Assembly (NCBI RefSeq): GCF_000350225.1
Contig: NW_005178710.1
Span: 11,763-75,762, forward strand
Direction of reading: 5' to 3'
Length of the DNA stretch: 64,000 bases
From: Chondrus crispus
Lineage: Eukaryota; Rhodophyta; Florideophyceae; Gigartinales; Gigartinaceae
Shown: positions 1 to 9,386 of the stretch, one piece after another
Layout of the letters: every line of letters starts with the position of its first letter
Numbering within the stretch: position 1 is the first letter of the stretch
Made by a program: the position numbers and the translations under genes
The notes under the pieces: model-generated
The model's database searches: none
What the model saw: the letters and a program-made list of their open reading frames with translations, nothing else
Told to the model about the DNA's origin: nothing

Positions 1-1
1 C

Positions 2-334
2 GCAGACCTGCCGGTGCTGTCGCGTGAGGAGGCCCACCCGACCATGCACAAGCACGCGTGCGAGTCGTGCTTCGACGCGAGCCAGTGCGCGTCGGGCCTG
101 TGCCACCAGCGCAAGTGCCTGGTCGACGCCTCCGCCGCTAGCGTGGCCGCCTGCTTCCACCCCGAGTGCGCCCCGTGCGAGACCCGCCTCACTTGCGCTT
201 CCAACCGCTGCCTGGAGGCCCCCACTGGAAAGAAGTGCGTCCTGTTCACCGACGCCAGCATGCACAAGTGCTTCCCCGACTTCTACCCACCGCCCACGCA
301 GGCCCCGTCCGCCGCGAACACCGCCACGCTCTGA
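2..334 (+). CDS. Cysteine-rich protein, C-terminal part (cut by window edge)
   Basis: The frame is open from base 2, so the gene starts to the left of the window; it ends at TGA 332-334. The visible 110 residues hold many cysteines in short C-x2-C, C-x4-C and C-x5-C spacings (CESC, CASGLC, CAPC, CASNRC) and then a proline-rich tail with PPPTQAP. This density suggests disulfide-bonded repeats of a secreted or lumenal protein, but no signal peptide can be seen because the N-terminus is missing. The base composition is GC-rich, like the host genes at 54.9-62.2 kb and unlike the AT-richer repeats that follow. I do not recognise a named family. A GTG at 14 and an ATG at 44 are internal codons, not likely starts. 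Confidence 0.5.
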   Translation, partial: ADLPVLSREEAHPTMHKHACESCFDASQCASGLCHQRKCLVDASAASVAACFHPECAPCETRLTCASNRCLEAPTGKKCVLFTDASMHKCFPDFYPPPTQAPSAANTATL

Positions 335-1117
335 GAAGCGCAAGGGGGAGCTGCCTTGCTTTGCCGGGCGCCGGACGCTAGGCTGCGGTGGAGGTCGCGT
401 TTGGAGTCGTGTCGATTTGTACAAGTTGTAAATTTCGCTTTAGGAGTGCAATCTTCACTCTTCTCACTTCTCTACATCACTTTTCAAACTTGTTTTGCTC
501 TTTGCTCTTATACCGTGTATTTGATCCATAACAAATGCAAAAGTAACTTTGCTAGCGCAGGTGACTTGAGCTTTGCTGTACATCACATACGTACCAGTGC
601 AGCCTTTTTGTTCATCCTCACCCACTGTTTACCAAATCCCTCCCTCTTATCTACTGTACAAAAGAAGAATGCGCGCAGTATAACTACATCAATTTCTTCG
701 CTACTGAAGGCATTCAAATCTGCTGCACCAAGGTTTTGTCGAGGGCAAGTACGTTGAAGAAGTTGTAGTCAAAACCGAATGATTTCATTTCATGTTAGCC
801 ACAAAAAGGGCTTCCTGCAGGTGAGGCACATGGCTTGACATCTAGGTAAGGATGAGTCCTTATGCTTAAACCAGCCCATGAGAAGATCGACCTAATTGCC
901 CAATCAGTGCGACAAGCCCGCCAAAAGAAAGCGTCTGGCCTGGTGCTGCATCTGCCCCAAATCCGGTACGAGGCTAATTTAAGACGAACGCGCTGCTATG
1001 TACGTAGAGAAGGATACCTAGGGAAACAAGTGATTACCAGAATACCGCACAGTAGCATGTCCAAAAAAACATACAACATTACCTTTCGCCTCTCACACTA
1101 TCTCGATACTTATTCTC
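335..1117. other. Gene-free stretch
   Basis: Base composition drops right after the stop of the cysteine-rich gene. The open frames here (for example 356-757 and 862-1185, plus strand) show no recognisable motif, and their composition is like that of non-coding DNA. I see no terminal repeats or other structure. Confidence 0.4.
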
Positions 1118-2420
1118 TTCAGATCGCGCATGTCTTCCATCGCAGACCAACAGAGCTGGAAAAACACACACAGATAGCCTGGTAAATATACTTCACACTG
1201 CGCCACAGGTCTTTCGACTGTTGCGTTTGCAGATTTGGTCATGTGTGGGTGGGTAGCTCTCCATTTTCAAATCTCGAATGGAAGAGGGAACCGCCGTCGA
1301 GCGAACCGCCGTCGATTGCGTAGACGGAAAAATATCTTGTCGGCGATGATAGAGCATGGAAAAGCGGAGAGCAAGAATGGTCCATTCTTCAGATTTGTCA
1401 AATCTAGGGACTGTTGCACCACGCTCTCCGAGCTTCTGCAAATCGCCGTGTGGCGATGACGTGGTATTAAAATCGTTCAAACTGGTAGAATCGCTGTTGG
1501 CAGCCTCTTCAATGTGTCTGCGGATTCTCATTTTCCAATTCTTCCGCGGTCCGACCGGAACCTGGTCCAACGCTCGCTCGTAGAGCAGAACAAGGTACAA
1601 CAACAGGCACTCATTTCCAGTCTTTCCCCTGCTTATTTTTATATGCTTGAGATAGATGGCGAAATCGAGCAATTCTTCAGATGACAGAAAAGTGCCGCAC
1701 AAGCGCGTTGAGTCGTGCCACGTCCAGGCGCGCGCTGCATCGAATACGTCGGCCGCCAAGGGAAGTCGCCACTCTGCTTGCCCTTAATGCGGAGCGCAGG
1801 TAACACAAGAGTGCCCTCGATGAGTACCTAGTCGGCGTTGGTAACAACAGGCGAGCTCTATCTTACTGGCCTTCTTTTCGGTGCCATTTCGAATGACAAG
1901 ACTTTTCTTTCTAATGACGGTTGCGATCGGATTCCTGAACGGGACACGTCTGCCAGTTGCCTTTATTTTCAGAGTTTCAGAATTAATGAGGGGGCGGCTC
2001 GGTTGCGCATTCCTTCTCGAGAAGGGCGTGCAGGAACATCTCAAGACACTTTCCAGTGTTGTGCGATATTGAATTATGAGGAACCTTCCGAAGAAAGACT
2101 TGCATCAGACCTCGGAGTTCCAATATTTGTCCCATGGCAGCTCCACGGCTCGTACGACCTTACTCTTCACTCCCTTGGCACCTTTTCAGAATAAAAAACC
2201 AAGTTTTCATCGTCCCGACGTTGTCAGCATTCTCGATGGCGCTCTCATGAAGCATTCTGGATGGCACTCTCGTAAAGCTCCATAGCTCGAACCGCGTCCC
2301 GCTGCACTCCCTCGCCACCTTTTCGCAGCAAATTACCAAGATTACCCATGGCGAGGACGTTGTCACCCTTCTCGATGGCGCTCTCATAAAGCTCCATAGC
2401 TCGTACCGCGTCTCGCTCCA
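1118..2420. repeat. Segmental duplicate, left copy (partner 11442-12680)
   Basis: This block matches 11442-12680 nearly base for base. It covers the 3' flank and last repeats of a Sel1 family gene on the minus strand. The copies differ by few substitutions and by two main length changes, about 45 and 18 bases, both keeping the 1193-1759 frame open. The match starts near 1118 with no matching sequence to its left, so this is a truncated duplicate of a family locus, not a separate old family member. Confidence 0.85.
1193..1759 (-). CDS. Hypothetical protein downstream of Sel1 array, left copy
   Basis: A 188-residue frame on the minus strand, with a 167-residue partner at 11519-12022. The two are close to identical except for in-frame length differences of 15 and about 6 residues (around the DFNTT and TQST positions), which is mild evidence of a selected frame. 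The first half (WHDSTRLCG, SSEELLDFAIYL, GNECLLLYLVLLYERAL) is helix-like and has a faint resemblance to the N-terminal region of PIF/Harbinger transposases; I would not call it one. It lies 3' of the Sel1 array on the same strand and may be a former C-terminal exon of that gene or an unrelated repeat carried along with the locus. Confidence 0.35.
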   Translation of the reverse strand: MAADVFDAARAWTWHDSTRLCGTFLSSEELLDFAIYLKHIKISRGKTGNECLLLYLVLLYERALDQVPVGPRKNWKMRIRRHIEEAANSDSTSLNDFNTTSSPHGDLQKLGERGATVPRFDKSEEWTILALRFSMLYHRRQDIFPSTQSTAVRSTAVPSSIRDLKMESYPPTHDQICKRNSRKTCGAV

Positions 2421-2784
2421 CTCCCTCGCCACCTTTTCGCAGCAAATTGCCGAGACAAACCATGGCGTGGATGTTACCCTTCTCGATGGCGCTCTCAAAA
2501 AGCTCTATAGCTCGTACTGCGTCTCGCTCCACTCCCTCCCAACCGTCTACCAGCAAATTTCCAAGATTCTTCATAGCAGTGACGTTGTTACCCTTCTCAA
2601 TGGATCTCTCATAAAGCTCCATAGCTCGTGCCGCGTCTCGCTCTACTCCCTCGTCACCTTCTACCAGCAAAACACCGAGATTAGTCATCGCGTCGATGTC
2701 ACCCTTCTCGATGGCTCTCTCATAAAGCTCCATAGCTCGAATCGCGTCTCGCTCTACCCTTCTCACAGGCTCAATCTGTGACAA
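2245..2784 (-). pseudogene. Sel1-repeat gene fragment (array end only)
   Basis: This minus-strand frame holds about five Sel1-like repeats of 36-37 residues with the family pattern AMxNLGxLLxxGxEGVERDAxRAMELYxxAIEKGD. It ends with the same tail (ESAIQNAS) as the gene at 12509-15886. The first residues (about 2756-2784) do not match any family member, so the N-terminal region and most of the array are missing and the 5' break lies near 2756. Beyond the stop, further decayed Sel1 sequence is readable in other frames, as it is in the right-hand copy. Without the conserved N-terminal region or the usual leader it is probably not functional. Confidence 0.75.
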
Positions 2785-3592
2785 GGCTCAAATTGTGACA
2801 CCAAAATTATAATGCCGCGCTGCATAGTTTCGCGCATATGATTTTGCTAAACTATTTCGCAACGAATTAAATATATTCGTTTGATGAAACATATTCACAT
2901 GCTCTTACAAACGGTCAGTTTTCTGCTCATGCTTTTGCAGAGGTTTCCGTCGCTCTCAATAATGATTATGTGTTGCGCAACATTCTGAGAAAGAATATAT
3001 GCCTGTCAAAGAACCCCACACCTAAGAAATCTAATAGAAAATTCCTCGCAACAGGAAACGCAGCGACGGTTGGCAATTTGCAGTCCGTTCGTGCTCGTTT
3101 CGAGGGGCGGAATCCTCCAAAAGCGCCCGTACCCAACGTTTATCACATTCAGGAGTTTAATGTAGAGAATGATACTGCAAACAAAAAAAATATTGACTCT
3201 CAGAAACGTCTGAAAGCGCAGTCTGCGGTGTCGCCTCTCGAAGACATAGTTTGCGACGACTTGCCAATTTCGCAATGGCCAAGAGCCCGAAAACAGCGGA
3301 TGCAGGTTGAGGAAGGCGAGTTGTTGAGGACCCGCAAGCACACGGCAGCGTCGGCTTTGTTGGGTCTCTCCCATTACAGATGAAGCGTGCAAGACATGAA
3401 ATTTCTCGTCGTCCCACTTTGACCCTGGCACACTTTGGAGACCAATTCTCCCGTCCAAATAAAGGCAATTTTCTTCGAATACGCACTGCATTCGCATATT
3501 TATCATAACTTCTTATGCGTCCCACATTGAGCCAGTGAGAAGGGTACCTCTCCCCCACTACCCTCGCCTTCTACCCCGCCCCCCGAAGACGG
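2785..3592. other. AT-rich spacer with one weak open frame
   Basis: This sequence separates the truncated Sel1 copy from the next family member. A plus-strand frame at 2970-3383 (137 residues, non-ATG start, lysine- and arginine-rich) and minus-strand frames at 3006-3506 and 3157-3558 overlap one another. None has a motif I recognise. Confidence 0.35.
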
Positions 3593-3625
3593 CGAGGGTG
3601 AGTGAGAACTTATCACTCACCCTCG
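3593..3625. other. Perfect 13-bp hairpin overlapping a Sel1 stop codon
   Basis: Bases 3593-3605 and 3613-3625 are perfect inverted repeats separated by 7 bases. On the minus strand the right arm contains the last codons and TGA of the Sel1 tail frame (ending DEGE). It could form a stem at the mRNA's stop codon, possibly affecting 3' end formation or stability. That role is inference; only the palindrome is seen. Confidence 0.6.
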
Positions 3626-4250
3626 TCCCGCGTACTGCCGTCTGATCTGTCCCGCTGCAACGCCGCAAGTTGGGCTACCACCTCCGCGTTGTTGTCTTCC
3701 TCGACCGCCATCCCGTACAACTGTATCGCCCGATCCGTGTCGCGGGCCACGCCGTCCGCCCCGTCCCGCATCATGTTTCCAAGACACATCATTGACTTGC
3801 TCTGCTTCCGTTCCTTGATGTCCATCTCAAACAGCTCCACCGCACGCACCGCATTGCGCTCCACCCCTTCCGCTCCGTCCCTCAACGTCATCGCAAGATT
3901 GCAAGTCGCGTTACCGGAATTTCCTTTCGCCATTGCACGATCATACAATGCCACGGCGCGCACCGCGTGACGCTCCACTCCTTCGGCACCTTGTTTCAGC
4001 AAACTACCGAGGTTCACCATGGTATCGACGACCTCACCCGACCTCACCCTTCTCGATAGCGCGCTCATACAGCTCCATAGATCGCACGGCGTTACGCTCT
4101 ACTCCTTCGGCACCTTTTTTGAGCAAACTACTGAGGTTCACCATGGCATCGACGTCTTCACCCTTCTCGATAGCCCGCTCATACAGCTCTGCTGCTCGCA
4201 CGGCGTTAACTCTACTCCTTCGGCACCTTTTTTGAGCAAACTACTGAGGT
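3613..4250 (-). pseudogene. Out-of-frame Sel1 tail of the upstream gene
   Basis: Sel1-like repeats continue past the stop of the 4251-8948 frame. The lower part (3613-4068) is open for 151 residues with four diverged repeats (NLGSLLKQGAEGVERHAVR, NLAMTLRDGAEGVERNAVR, CLGNMMRDGADGVARDTDR) and ends in an acidic tail. It is out of frame with the array above because two neighbouring repeats, near 4205 and 4320, each lack one base in the same place (GTTAACTC against GTTACGCTC elsewhere), and a short duplication near 4030-4045 shifts the frame again. The tail repeats differ from the homogenised ones upstream, as end repeats of solenoid arrays often do. The gene originally ran to 3613; today the long frame stops at 4251. 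Confidence 0.75.
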
Positions 4251-5180
4251 TCACCATGGCATCGACGTCTTCACCCTTCTCGATAGCCCGCTCATACAGC
4301 TCTGCTGCTCGCACGGCGTTAACTCTACTCCTTCGGCACCTTTGTGGAGCAAAACACCGAGGTTGTACATCGCCTTGACGTCCTCACCTTTCTCGATAGC
4401 GCGCCCATACAGCTCTGCTGCTCGCACGGCGTCACGCTCTACTCCTTCGGCACCTTTTGAGAGCAAAACACCGAGGTTGTACATCGCCTTGACGTGGTCA
4501 CCCTTCTCGATAGCGCGCCCATACAGCTCTGCTGCTCGCACTGCGTTACGCTCTACTCCTTCGGCACCTTTTTTGAGCAAAACACCAAGGTTGTGCATCG
4601 CCTTGACGTGGTCACCCTTCTCGATAGCCCGCTCATACAGCTCTGCTGCTCGCACGGCGTTACGCTCTACTCCTTCGGCACCTTTGTGGAGCAAAAGACC
4701 GAGGATGTACATCGCCTTGACGTCCTCACCTTTCTCGATAGCGCACCCATACAGCTCTGCTGCTCGCACGGCGTTACGCTCTACTGCTTCGGCACCTTTT
4801 TTGAGCAAAACACCAAGGTTGTGCATCGCCTTGACGTGGTCACCCTTCTCGATAGCCCGCTCATACAGCTCTGCTGCTCGCACGGCGTTACGCTCTACTC
4901 CTTCGGCACCTTCTTCGAGCAAAACACCGAGGTTGTACATCGCATCGACGTGGTCACCTTTCTCGATAGCGCGCCCATACAGCTCTATGGCTCGTACCGC
5001 GTCTCGCTCCACTCCATCGGCACCTTTTCGCAGCAATTTACCGAGATGAAACATCGCTTCGATGTCACCACGCTCCGCGATCGCCCGCTCGTATAGCTCT
5101 ACAGCTCGAACTGGGTCTCGCTTCACTCCCTCGGTACCTTCTTCCAGCAAAAGACCGAGATGAAACATCGCTTTGATAGG
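4251..5180 (-). repeat. Sel1 tandem array of the fused gene (111-bp DNA repeat)
   Basis: About eight to nine units of 108-111 bp, each coding for one Sel1-like repeat (pattern NLGVLLxKGAEGVERNAVRA, then ELYxRAIEKGD). Units in the middle differ by only a few bases, far less than expected if they were old duplicates evolving alone, so they have recently expanded or been homogenised by unequal exchange or gene conversion. Confidence 0.85.
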
Positions 5181-8100
5181 CACTTTTCGAAGAAAGAATT
5201 GCATCCGTGACCAGGGACTTGGAGTTGCAACTATTTCAGCAATGACAGCTTCCGGCCGATTCTCATACCGCAGACGAGCCTTTCCCATCAGGATTTGGAG
5301 CCATACACCATAACTCTCCCGAGGGTTCCGAAGAACTACTGCACAAAACTTGAATGCCCTCGCTGCTGGCTCATTCGATGCTGCCTCAGAGCTACAACTG
5401 TAGAAATCCCCGAGGCATTCTAGAGCGTATATAGTTGATCCATAACATCTCTTCCGTAATGCGCTTCGGAAAAGACGAAGAGCAGTGCAGCGATCCCGAC
5501 TTTGAAGTGAGGTGTAGATAGTTCTGTCTTGCTCTGTTTCGCTCTGAAATTTTAGGGCTAGGGATACCTGACGCGTGGCGAACTCATTGAGCGCAGGCTT
5601 GAGATTGATATCAACGTATGGGATGCGGTTCAAATGAGGTCTCAACAGAACACTGTCTCCATCCACAAGGTCCTCCGCGGAGATGACTCCTCCGTCTATC
5701 TGCTCACGTAGAATGTCTTCACTCCTCGACGGTGTGTCATCCTCTCTTTGAGGCTCTGCAGTGAGAACAAGGGCCGGTCTGGGGGGACATGTAGAATTAC
5801 GTGTGGCGTCCTTTGGCATGTTGAAGGTTTGAGTTCTGTTGGCGTCCATATCCTCGCTCGCACCATTCTTATACCACTTTTCGTAGGCGTTTCGAGTGCT
5901 GGAATTGTTTGCAGAATCCTCACGTCGTTCCGCGTCGACAGTGACGCCGGGGCGAATACGAAACGTATGTTCGTCCAAGCGTTCGATTGGAAACATGAGA
6001 AAGTGAATTCCGGCTATACCACTAAATATTTGCTTCTCGTCGGCTTCAGCATCCGAGACACGGTAGTCGGCTTGCAAAGTGACAGTGCCCTCAGGTCCCC
6101 CTACACCGGCGCCGGTATCTCTCTGATTGGATGCCTCATTAGAAATAGAAATATCGGCGATAATCTTTTTGGTGACAATAGCCATCATCCTTCGCTGACC
6201 ATCCTGGAAGTCGAAGTCGGTGTCGATCATCTCGAGAATCTTGGTGAAAAAGAATTCCGCGTTCTGCCAGAGCAGCTTCCGTAGCTTGAAGCCATGATAC
6301 TTTTCGCAGCTTGAGACAGTGAGGGACACGTCGCGTGCGGCGGTGCTTGTCCTTTCGCGATTCCCCTGAGCTGTAACGACACCGAGCAACCTGGCGTCCA
6401 AAGCGACACGAACAGAGTCCTCCGTAGCACTAGCCTGACTAACCTGAAAGGCTACTGGCTCTGCTTCGACGTTCCTTTCCATATCACCAAGGAGCTCATC
6501 GACTACTCTTATGATCTCGGGGGTTGCACCATTAGCTGCATGCTCTTCCCGATAGTCTTCGCAAATTTGCTTAAGGTTGGCGGTCGTAACTTCAGGCGGC
6601 TCATGGCGGCAGTCCGGGTCAGGGTTGACATAGAGCACGCCAAATAGCTTGAATTGGTCGGGGATCATTGGGCGGAAAAGCGAGAAGGCGGAGAGCAAGC
6701 AATCGAGTTCTTCATGAATTGTCTTGCACGGTTTGGGCAGTGGTGACTGTGCCGGGAGCGGTGACGATTGAACTTCTCCGGGACGCCGGTTTCTGAACCC
6801 TGGAAAAGCGCGACGTCGCGGTTGCTGCGGACGTGAAGTCGACTGTTTCGTCATGCTGGAGCGCAAGGAGGGGAGAGTGGTTGGGAGGACAGGCAGGAAT
6901 GGAGAAGGGTTAAAGGGGGTGCCCTGTGTTACCCATTTGTAAGGTGCATGCGGTATGGCACATGCGGGAACACGGGTGAATGGCAGAGATAGGGAGCGTG
7001 GGGTTCCAAGGCTGGGGCGTGGTTTGTACACCGCATCGACGTGGTCACCCTTCTCGATAGCGCGCCCATACAGCTCTATGGCTCGTACCGCGTCTCGCTC
7101 TACTCCATCGGCACCTTTTCGCAGCAATTTACCGAGATGAAACATCGCTTCGATGTCACCACGCTCCGCGATCGCCCGCTCGTATAGCTCTACAGCTCGA
7201 ACTGGGTCTCGCTTCACTCCCTCGGCACCTTCTTCCAGCAAAAGACCGAGATGAAACATCGCTTTGATAGGCACTTTTCGAAGAAAGAATTGCATCCGTG
7301 ACCAGGGACTTGGAGTTGCAACTATTTCAGCAATGACAGCTTCCGGCCGATTCTCATACCGCAGACGAGCCTTTCCCATCAGGATTTGGAGCCATACACC
7401 ATAACTCTCCCGAGGGTTCCGAAGAACTACTGCACAAAACTTGAATGCCCTCGCTGCTGGCTCATTCGATGCTGCCTCAGAGCTACAACTGTAGAAATCC
7501 CCGAGGCATTCTAGAGCGTATATAGTTGATCCATAACATCTCTTCCGTAATGCGCTTCGGAAAAGACGAAGAGCAGTGCAACGATCCCGACTTTGAAGTG
7601 AGGTGTAGATAGTTCTGTCTTGCTCTGTTTCGCTCTGAAATTTTAGGGCTAGGGATACCTGACGCGTGGCGAACTCATTGAGCGCAGGCTTGAGATTGAT
7701 ATCAACGTATGGGATGCGGTTCAAATGAGGTCTCAACAGAACACTGTCTCCATCCACAAGGTCCTCCGCGGAGATGACTCCTCCGTCTATCTGCTCACGT
7801 AGAATGTTTTCACTCCTCGACGACGGTGTGCCATTCTCTCTTTGAGGCTCTGCAGTGAGAACAAGGGCCGGTCTGGGGGGACATGTAGAATTACGTGTGG
7901 CGTCCTTTGGCATGTTGAAGGTTTGAGTTCTGTTGGCGTCCATGTCCTCGCTCGCACCATTCTTATACCACTTTTCGTAGGCGTTTCGAGTGCTGGAATG
8001 GTTTGCGGAATCCTCACGTCGTTCCGCGTCGACAGTGACGCCGGGGCGAATACGAAACGTATGTTCGTCCAAGCGTTCGATTGGAAACATGAGAAAGTGA

Positions 8101-8948
8101 ATTCCAGCAATGCCACCAAATATTTCCTTGTTGTTGGCCGCAGCATCCGAGACACGGTAGTTGCCTCGCAAAGTGACAGTGCCCTCAGGTCCCCCTACAC
8201 CGGCGCCGCTATCTCTCTGATTGGATGCCTCACTAGAAATAGAAATGTCGGCGATAATCTTTCTGGTGACAACAGCCATCATCCTTCGCTGACCATCCTG
8301 GAAGTCGAAGTCGGTGTCGATCATCTCGAGAATCTTGGTGAAAAAGAATTCCGCGTTCTGCCAGAGCAGCTTCCGTAGCTTGTAGCCATGATACATTTCG
8401 CAGCTTGAGGCAGTGACGGACACGTCGCGTGAGGCGGTGATTGTCCTTTCGTGATTCCCCTGAGCTGTAACGGCACCGAGCAAACTGGCGTCCAAGGCGA
8501 CAAGAACAGAGTGCTCCGTAGCACTAGCCTGATTAACCTGAAAGGCTACTGGCGCTGCTTCGACCTTCCTTTCTATATCACCAAGGAGCTCATCGACTAC
8601 TCTTATGATCTCGGGGGTTGCACCATTAGCTGCATGCTCTTCCCGATAGTCTTCGCAAATTTGCTTAAGGTTGGCGATCGTAACTTCAGGCGGCTCATGG
8701 CGGCAGTCCGGGTCAGGGTTGACATAGAGCACGCCAAATAGCTTGAATCGGCGGGGGATCATTGGGCGGAAAAGCGAGAAGGCGGAGAGCAAGCAATCGA
8801 GTTCTTCATGAATTGTCTTGCACGGTTTGGGCAGTGGTGACTGTGCCGGGAGCGGTGACGGTTGAACTTCTCCGGGACGCTGGTTTGTGAACCATGGAAA
8901 AGCGCGACGTCGCGGTTGCTGCGGACGTGAAGTCGGCTGTTTCGTCAT
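4251..8948 (-). CDS. Fused tandem-duplicate Sel1-repeat protein
   Basis: One open frame of 1,565 codons from the family start (ATG at 8948, MTKQPTSRPQQP) to 4251. It holds two tandem units 2,094 bp apart. Unit 1 has the whole conserved N-terminal region (basic leader, HEELDCLLSAFSLFRPM, then KLRKLLWQNAEFFFTKI, GAGVGGPEGTVTL, HLMFPIERLDEHTFRI and a polar linker) and two Sel1 repeats plus the start of a third. It then runs straight through the second unit's leader (PSLGTPRS to SSMTK) into a second N-terminal region starting at 6854, followed by about nine Sel1 repeats. A fused protein is possible, but transcription of unit 2 from its own leader is equally likely. No signal peptide or membrane segment is visible, so a soluble scaffold is expected from the Sel1 solenoid. 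The last residues (after GAEGVE) are a frameshifted ending. Confidence 0.7.
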   Translation of the reverse strand: MTKQPTSRPQQPRRRAFPWFTNQRPGEVQPSPLPAQSPLPKPCKTIHEELDCLLSAFSLFRPMIPRRFKLFGVLYVNPDPDCRHEPPEVTIANLKQICEDYREEHAANGATPEIIRVVDELLGDIERKVEAAPVAFQVNQASATEHSVLVALDASLLGAVTAQGNHERTITASRDVSVTASSCEMYHGYKLRKLLWQNAEFFFTKILEMIDTDFDFQDGQRRMMAVVTRKIIADISISSEASNQRDSGAGVGGPEGTVTLRGNYRVSDAAANNKEIFGGIAGIHFLMFPIERLDEHTFRIRPGVTVDAERREDSANHSSTRNAYEKWYKNGASEDMDANRTQTFNMPKDATRNSTCPPRPALVLTAEPQRENGTPSSRSENILREQIDGGVISAEDLVDGDSVLLRPHLNRIPYVDINLKPALNEFATRQVSLALKFQSETEQDRTIYTSLQSRDRCTALRLFRSALRKRCYGSTIYALECLGDFYSCSSEAASNEPAARAFKFCAVVLRNPRESYGVWLQILMGKARLRYENRPEAVIAEIVATPSPWSRMQFFLRKVPIKAMFHLGLLLEEGAEGVKRDPVRAVELYERAIAERGDIEAMFHLGKLLRKGADGVERDAVRAIELYGRAIEKGDHVDAVYKPRPSLGTPRSLSLPFTRVPACAIPHAPYKWVTQGTPFNPSPFLPVLPTTLPSLRSSMTKQSTSRPQQPRRRAFPGFRNRRPGEVQSSPLPAQSPLPKPCKTIHEELDCLLSAFSLFRPMIPDQFKLFGVLYVNPDPDCRHEPPEVTTANLKQICEDYREEHAANGATPEIIRVVDELLGDMERNVEAEPVAFQVSQASATEDSVRVALDARLLGVVTAQGNRERTSTAARDVSLTVSSCEKYHGFKLRKLLWQNAEFFFTKILEMIDTDFDFQDGQRRMMAIVTKKIIADISISNEASNQRDTGAGVGGPEGTVTLQADYRVSDAEADEKQIFSGIAGIHFLMFPIERLDEHTFRIRPGVTVDAERREDSANNSSTRNAYEKWYKNGASEDMDANRTQTFNMPKDATRNSTCPPRPALVLTAEPQREDDTPSRSEDILREQIDGGVISAEDLVDGDSVLLRPHLNRIPYVDINLKPALNEFATRQVSLALKFQSETEQDRTIYTSLQSRDRCTALRLFRSALRKRCYGSTIYALECLGDFYSCSSEAASNEPAARAFKFCAVVLRNPRESYGVWLQILMGKARLRYENRPEAVIAEIVATPSPWSRMQFFLRKVPIKAMFHLGLLLEEGTEGVKRDPVRAVELYERAIAERGDIEAMFHLGKLLRKGADGVERDAVRAIELYGRAIEKGDHVDAMYNLGVLLEEGAEGVERNAVRAAELYERAIEKGDHVKAMHNLGVLLKKGAEAVERNAVRAAELYGCAIEKGEDVKAMYILGLLLHKGAEGVERNAVRAAELYERAIEKGDHVKAMHNLGVLLKKGAEGVERNAVRAAELYGRAIEKGDHVKAMYNLGVLLSKGAEGVERDAVRAAELYGRAIEKGEDVKAMYNLGVLLHKGAEGVELTPCEQQSCMSGLSRRVKTSMPW

Positions 8949-9120
8949 GCTGGAGCGCAAGGAGGGGAGAGTGGTTGGGAGGACAGGCAGAAATGGAGAA
9001 GAAGGGTTAAAGGGGGTGCCCTGTGTTACCCATTTGTAAGGTGCATGCGGTATGGCACATGCGGGAACACGGGTGAATGGCAGAGATAGGGGGAGCGTGG
9101 GGTTCCAAGGCTGGGGCGTG
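4933..9120 (-). repeat. 2.09-kb direct tandem duplication of the Sel1 locus
   Basis: Bases 4933-7026 and 7027-9120 are direct copies about 2,094 bp apart, a multiple of three. Each holds the leader, the N-terminal region and the first Sel1 repeats. The junction near 7022-7028 joins the second unit's zinc-finger-like leader to the middle of a Sel1 repeat, with a few bases of shared sequence (GGTTTGT against GGTTGTA) on the two sides, as expected for unequal exchange at microhomology. The copies are nearly identical, with scattered substitutions and small in-frame differences. Confidence 0.85.
6855..7027 (-). other. Zinc-finger-derived leader, second unit of the fused gene (truncated)
   Basis: Upstream of the internal ATG at 6854 lies the shared family leader, here truncated at the duplication junction. 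About 6960-7024 corresponds to the part of the zinc-finger gene just after its fingers (the TTRQPWKATLPISGID segment at about 55,500-55,570). It is translated in frame in the fused protein. Confidence 0.65.
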
Positions 9121-9330
9121 GTTCGTGCGCGAACGTCGTGATATCGGCGTTGGTGCCGTTGTGATGAGCGGGTACGTGGGGTGTGATATGGAGCTGGCGC
9201 CACCTGGCAGCGCCAGGGCAGTGTTTGGGGCAGCGCTCAGTGGGGCTGTTGTGCAATGTTTCGCCAGTGTGCTTGCGCAGATGAAGTTTTGATGTTGTGG
9301 AGGGTGTCAAATGTCTTTTATGTTTTTTTG
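8949..9330 (-). other. Zinc-finger-derived leader of the fused Sel1 gene
   Basis: Reading the minus strand from about 9320, this leader resembles exon 2 of the zinc-finger gene at 54888-56070, including LRKHTGET, CPKH, AHHNGTNADIT and the proline-tryptophan segment. It is decayed: finger cysteines and histidines are lost and the frame shifts. It ends in a pyrimidine-rich stretch just before the Sel1 ATG at 8948. The same arrangement precedes the copies at 15886 and 63146, so this piece probably carries the family's promoter or 5' UTR. Confidence 0.75.
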
Positions 9331-9386
9331 TTGTTTTTTGTTATTATTTTAATAATAATAATAATGTTTTGATTTTCCGCATTCAA

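Noticed and set aside
862-1185. Plus-strand frame of 107 codons
   Set aside because: No motif, composition of spacer DNA, and it overlaps the start of the duplicated block, where the partner copy does not keep the frame.
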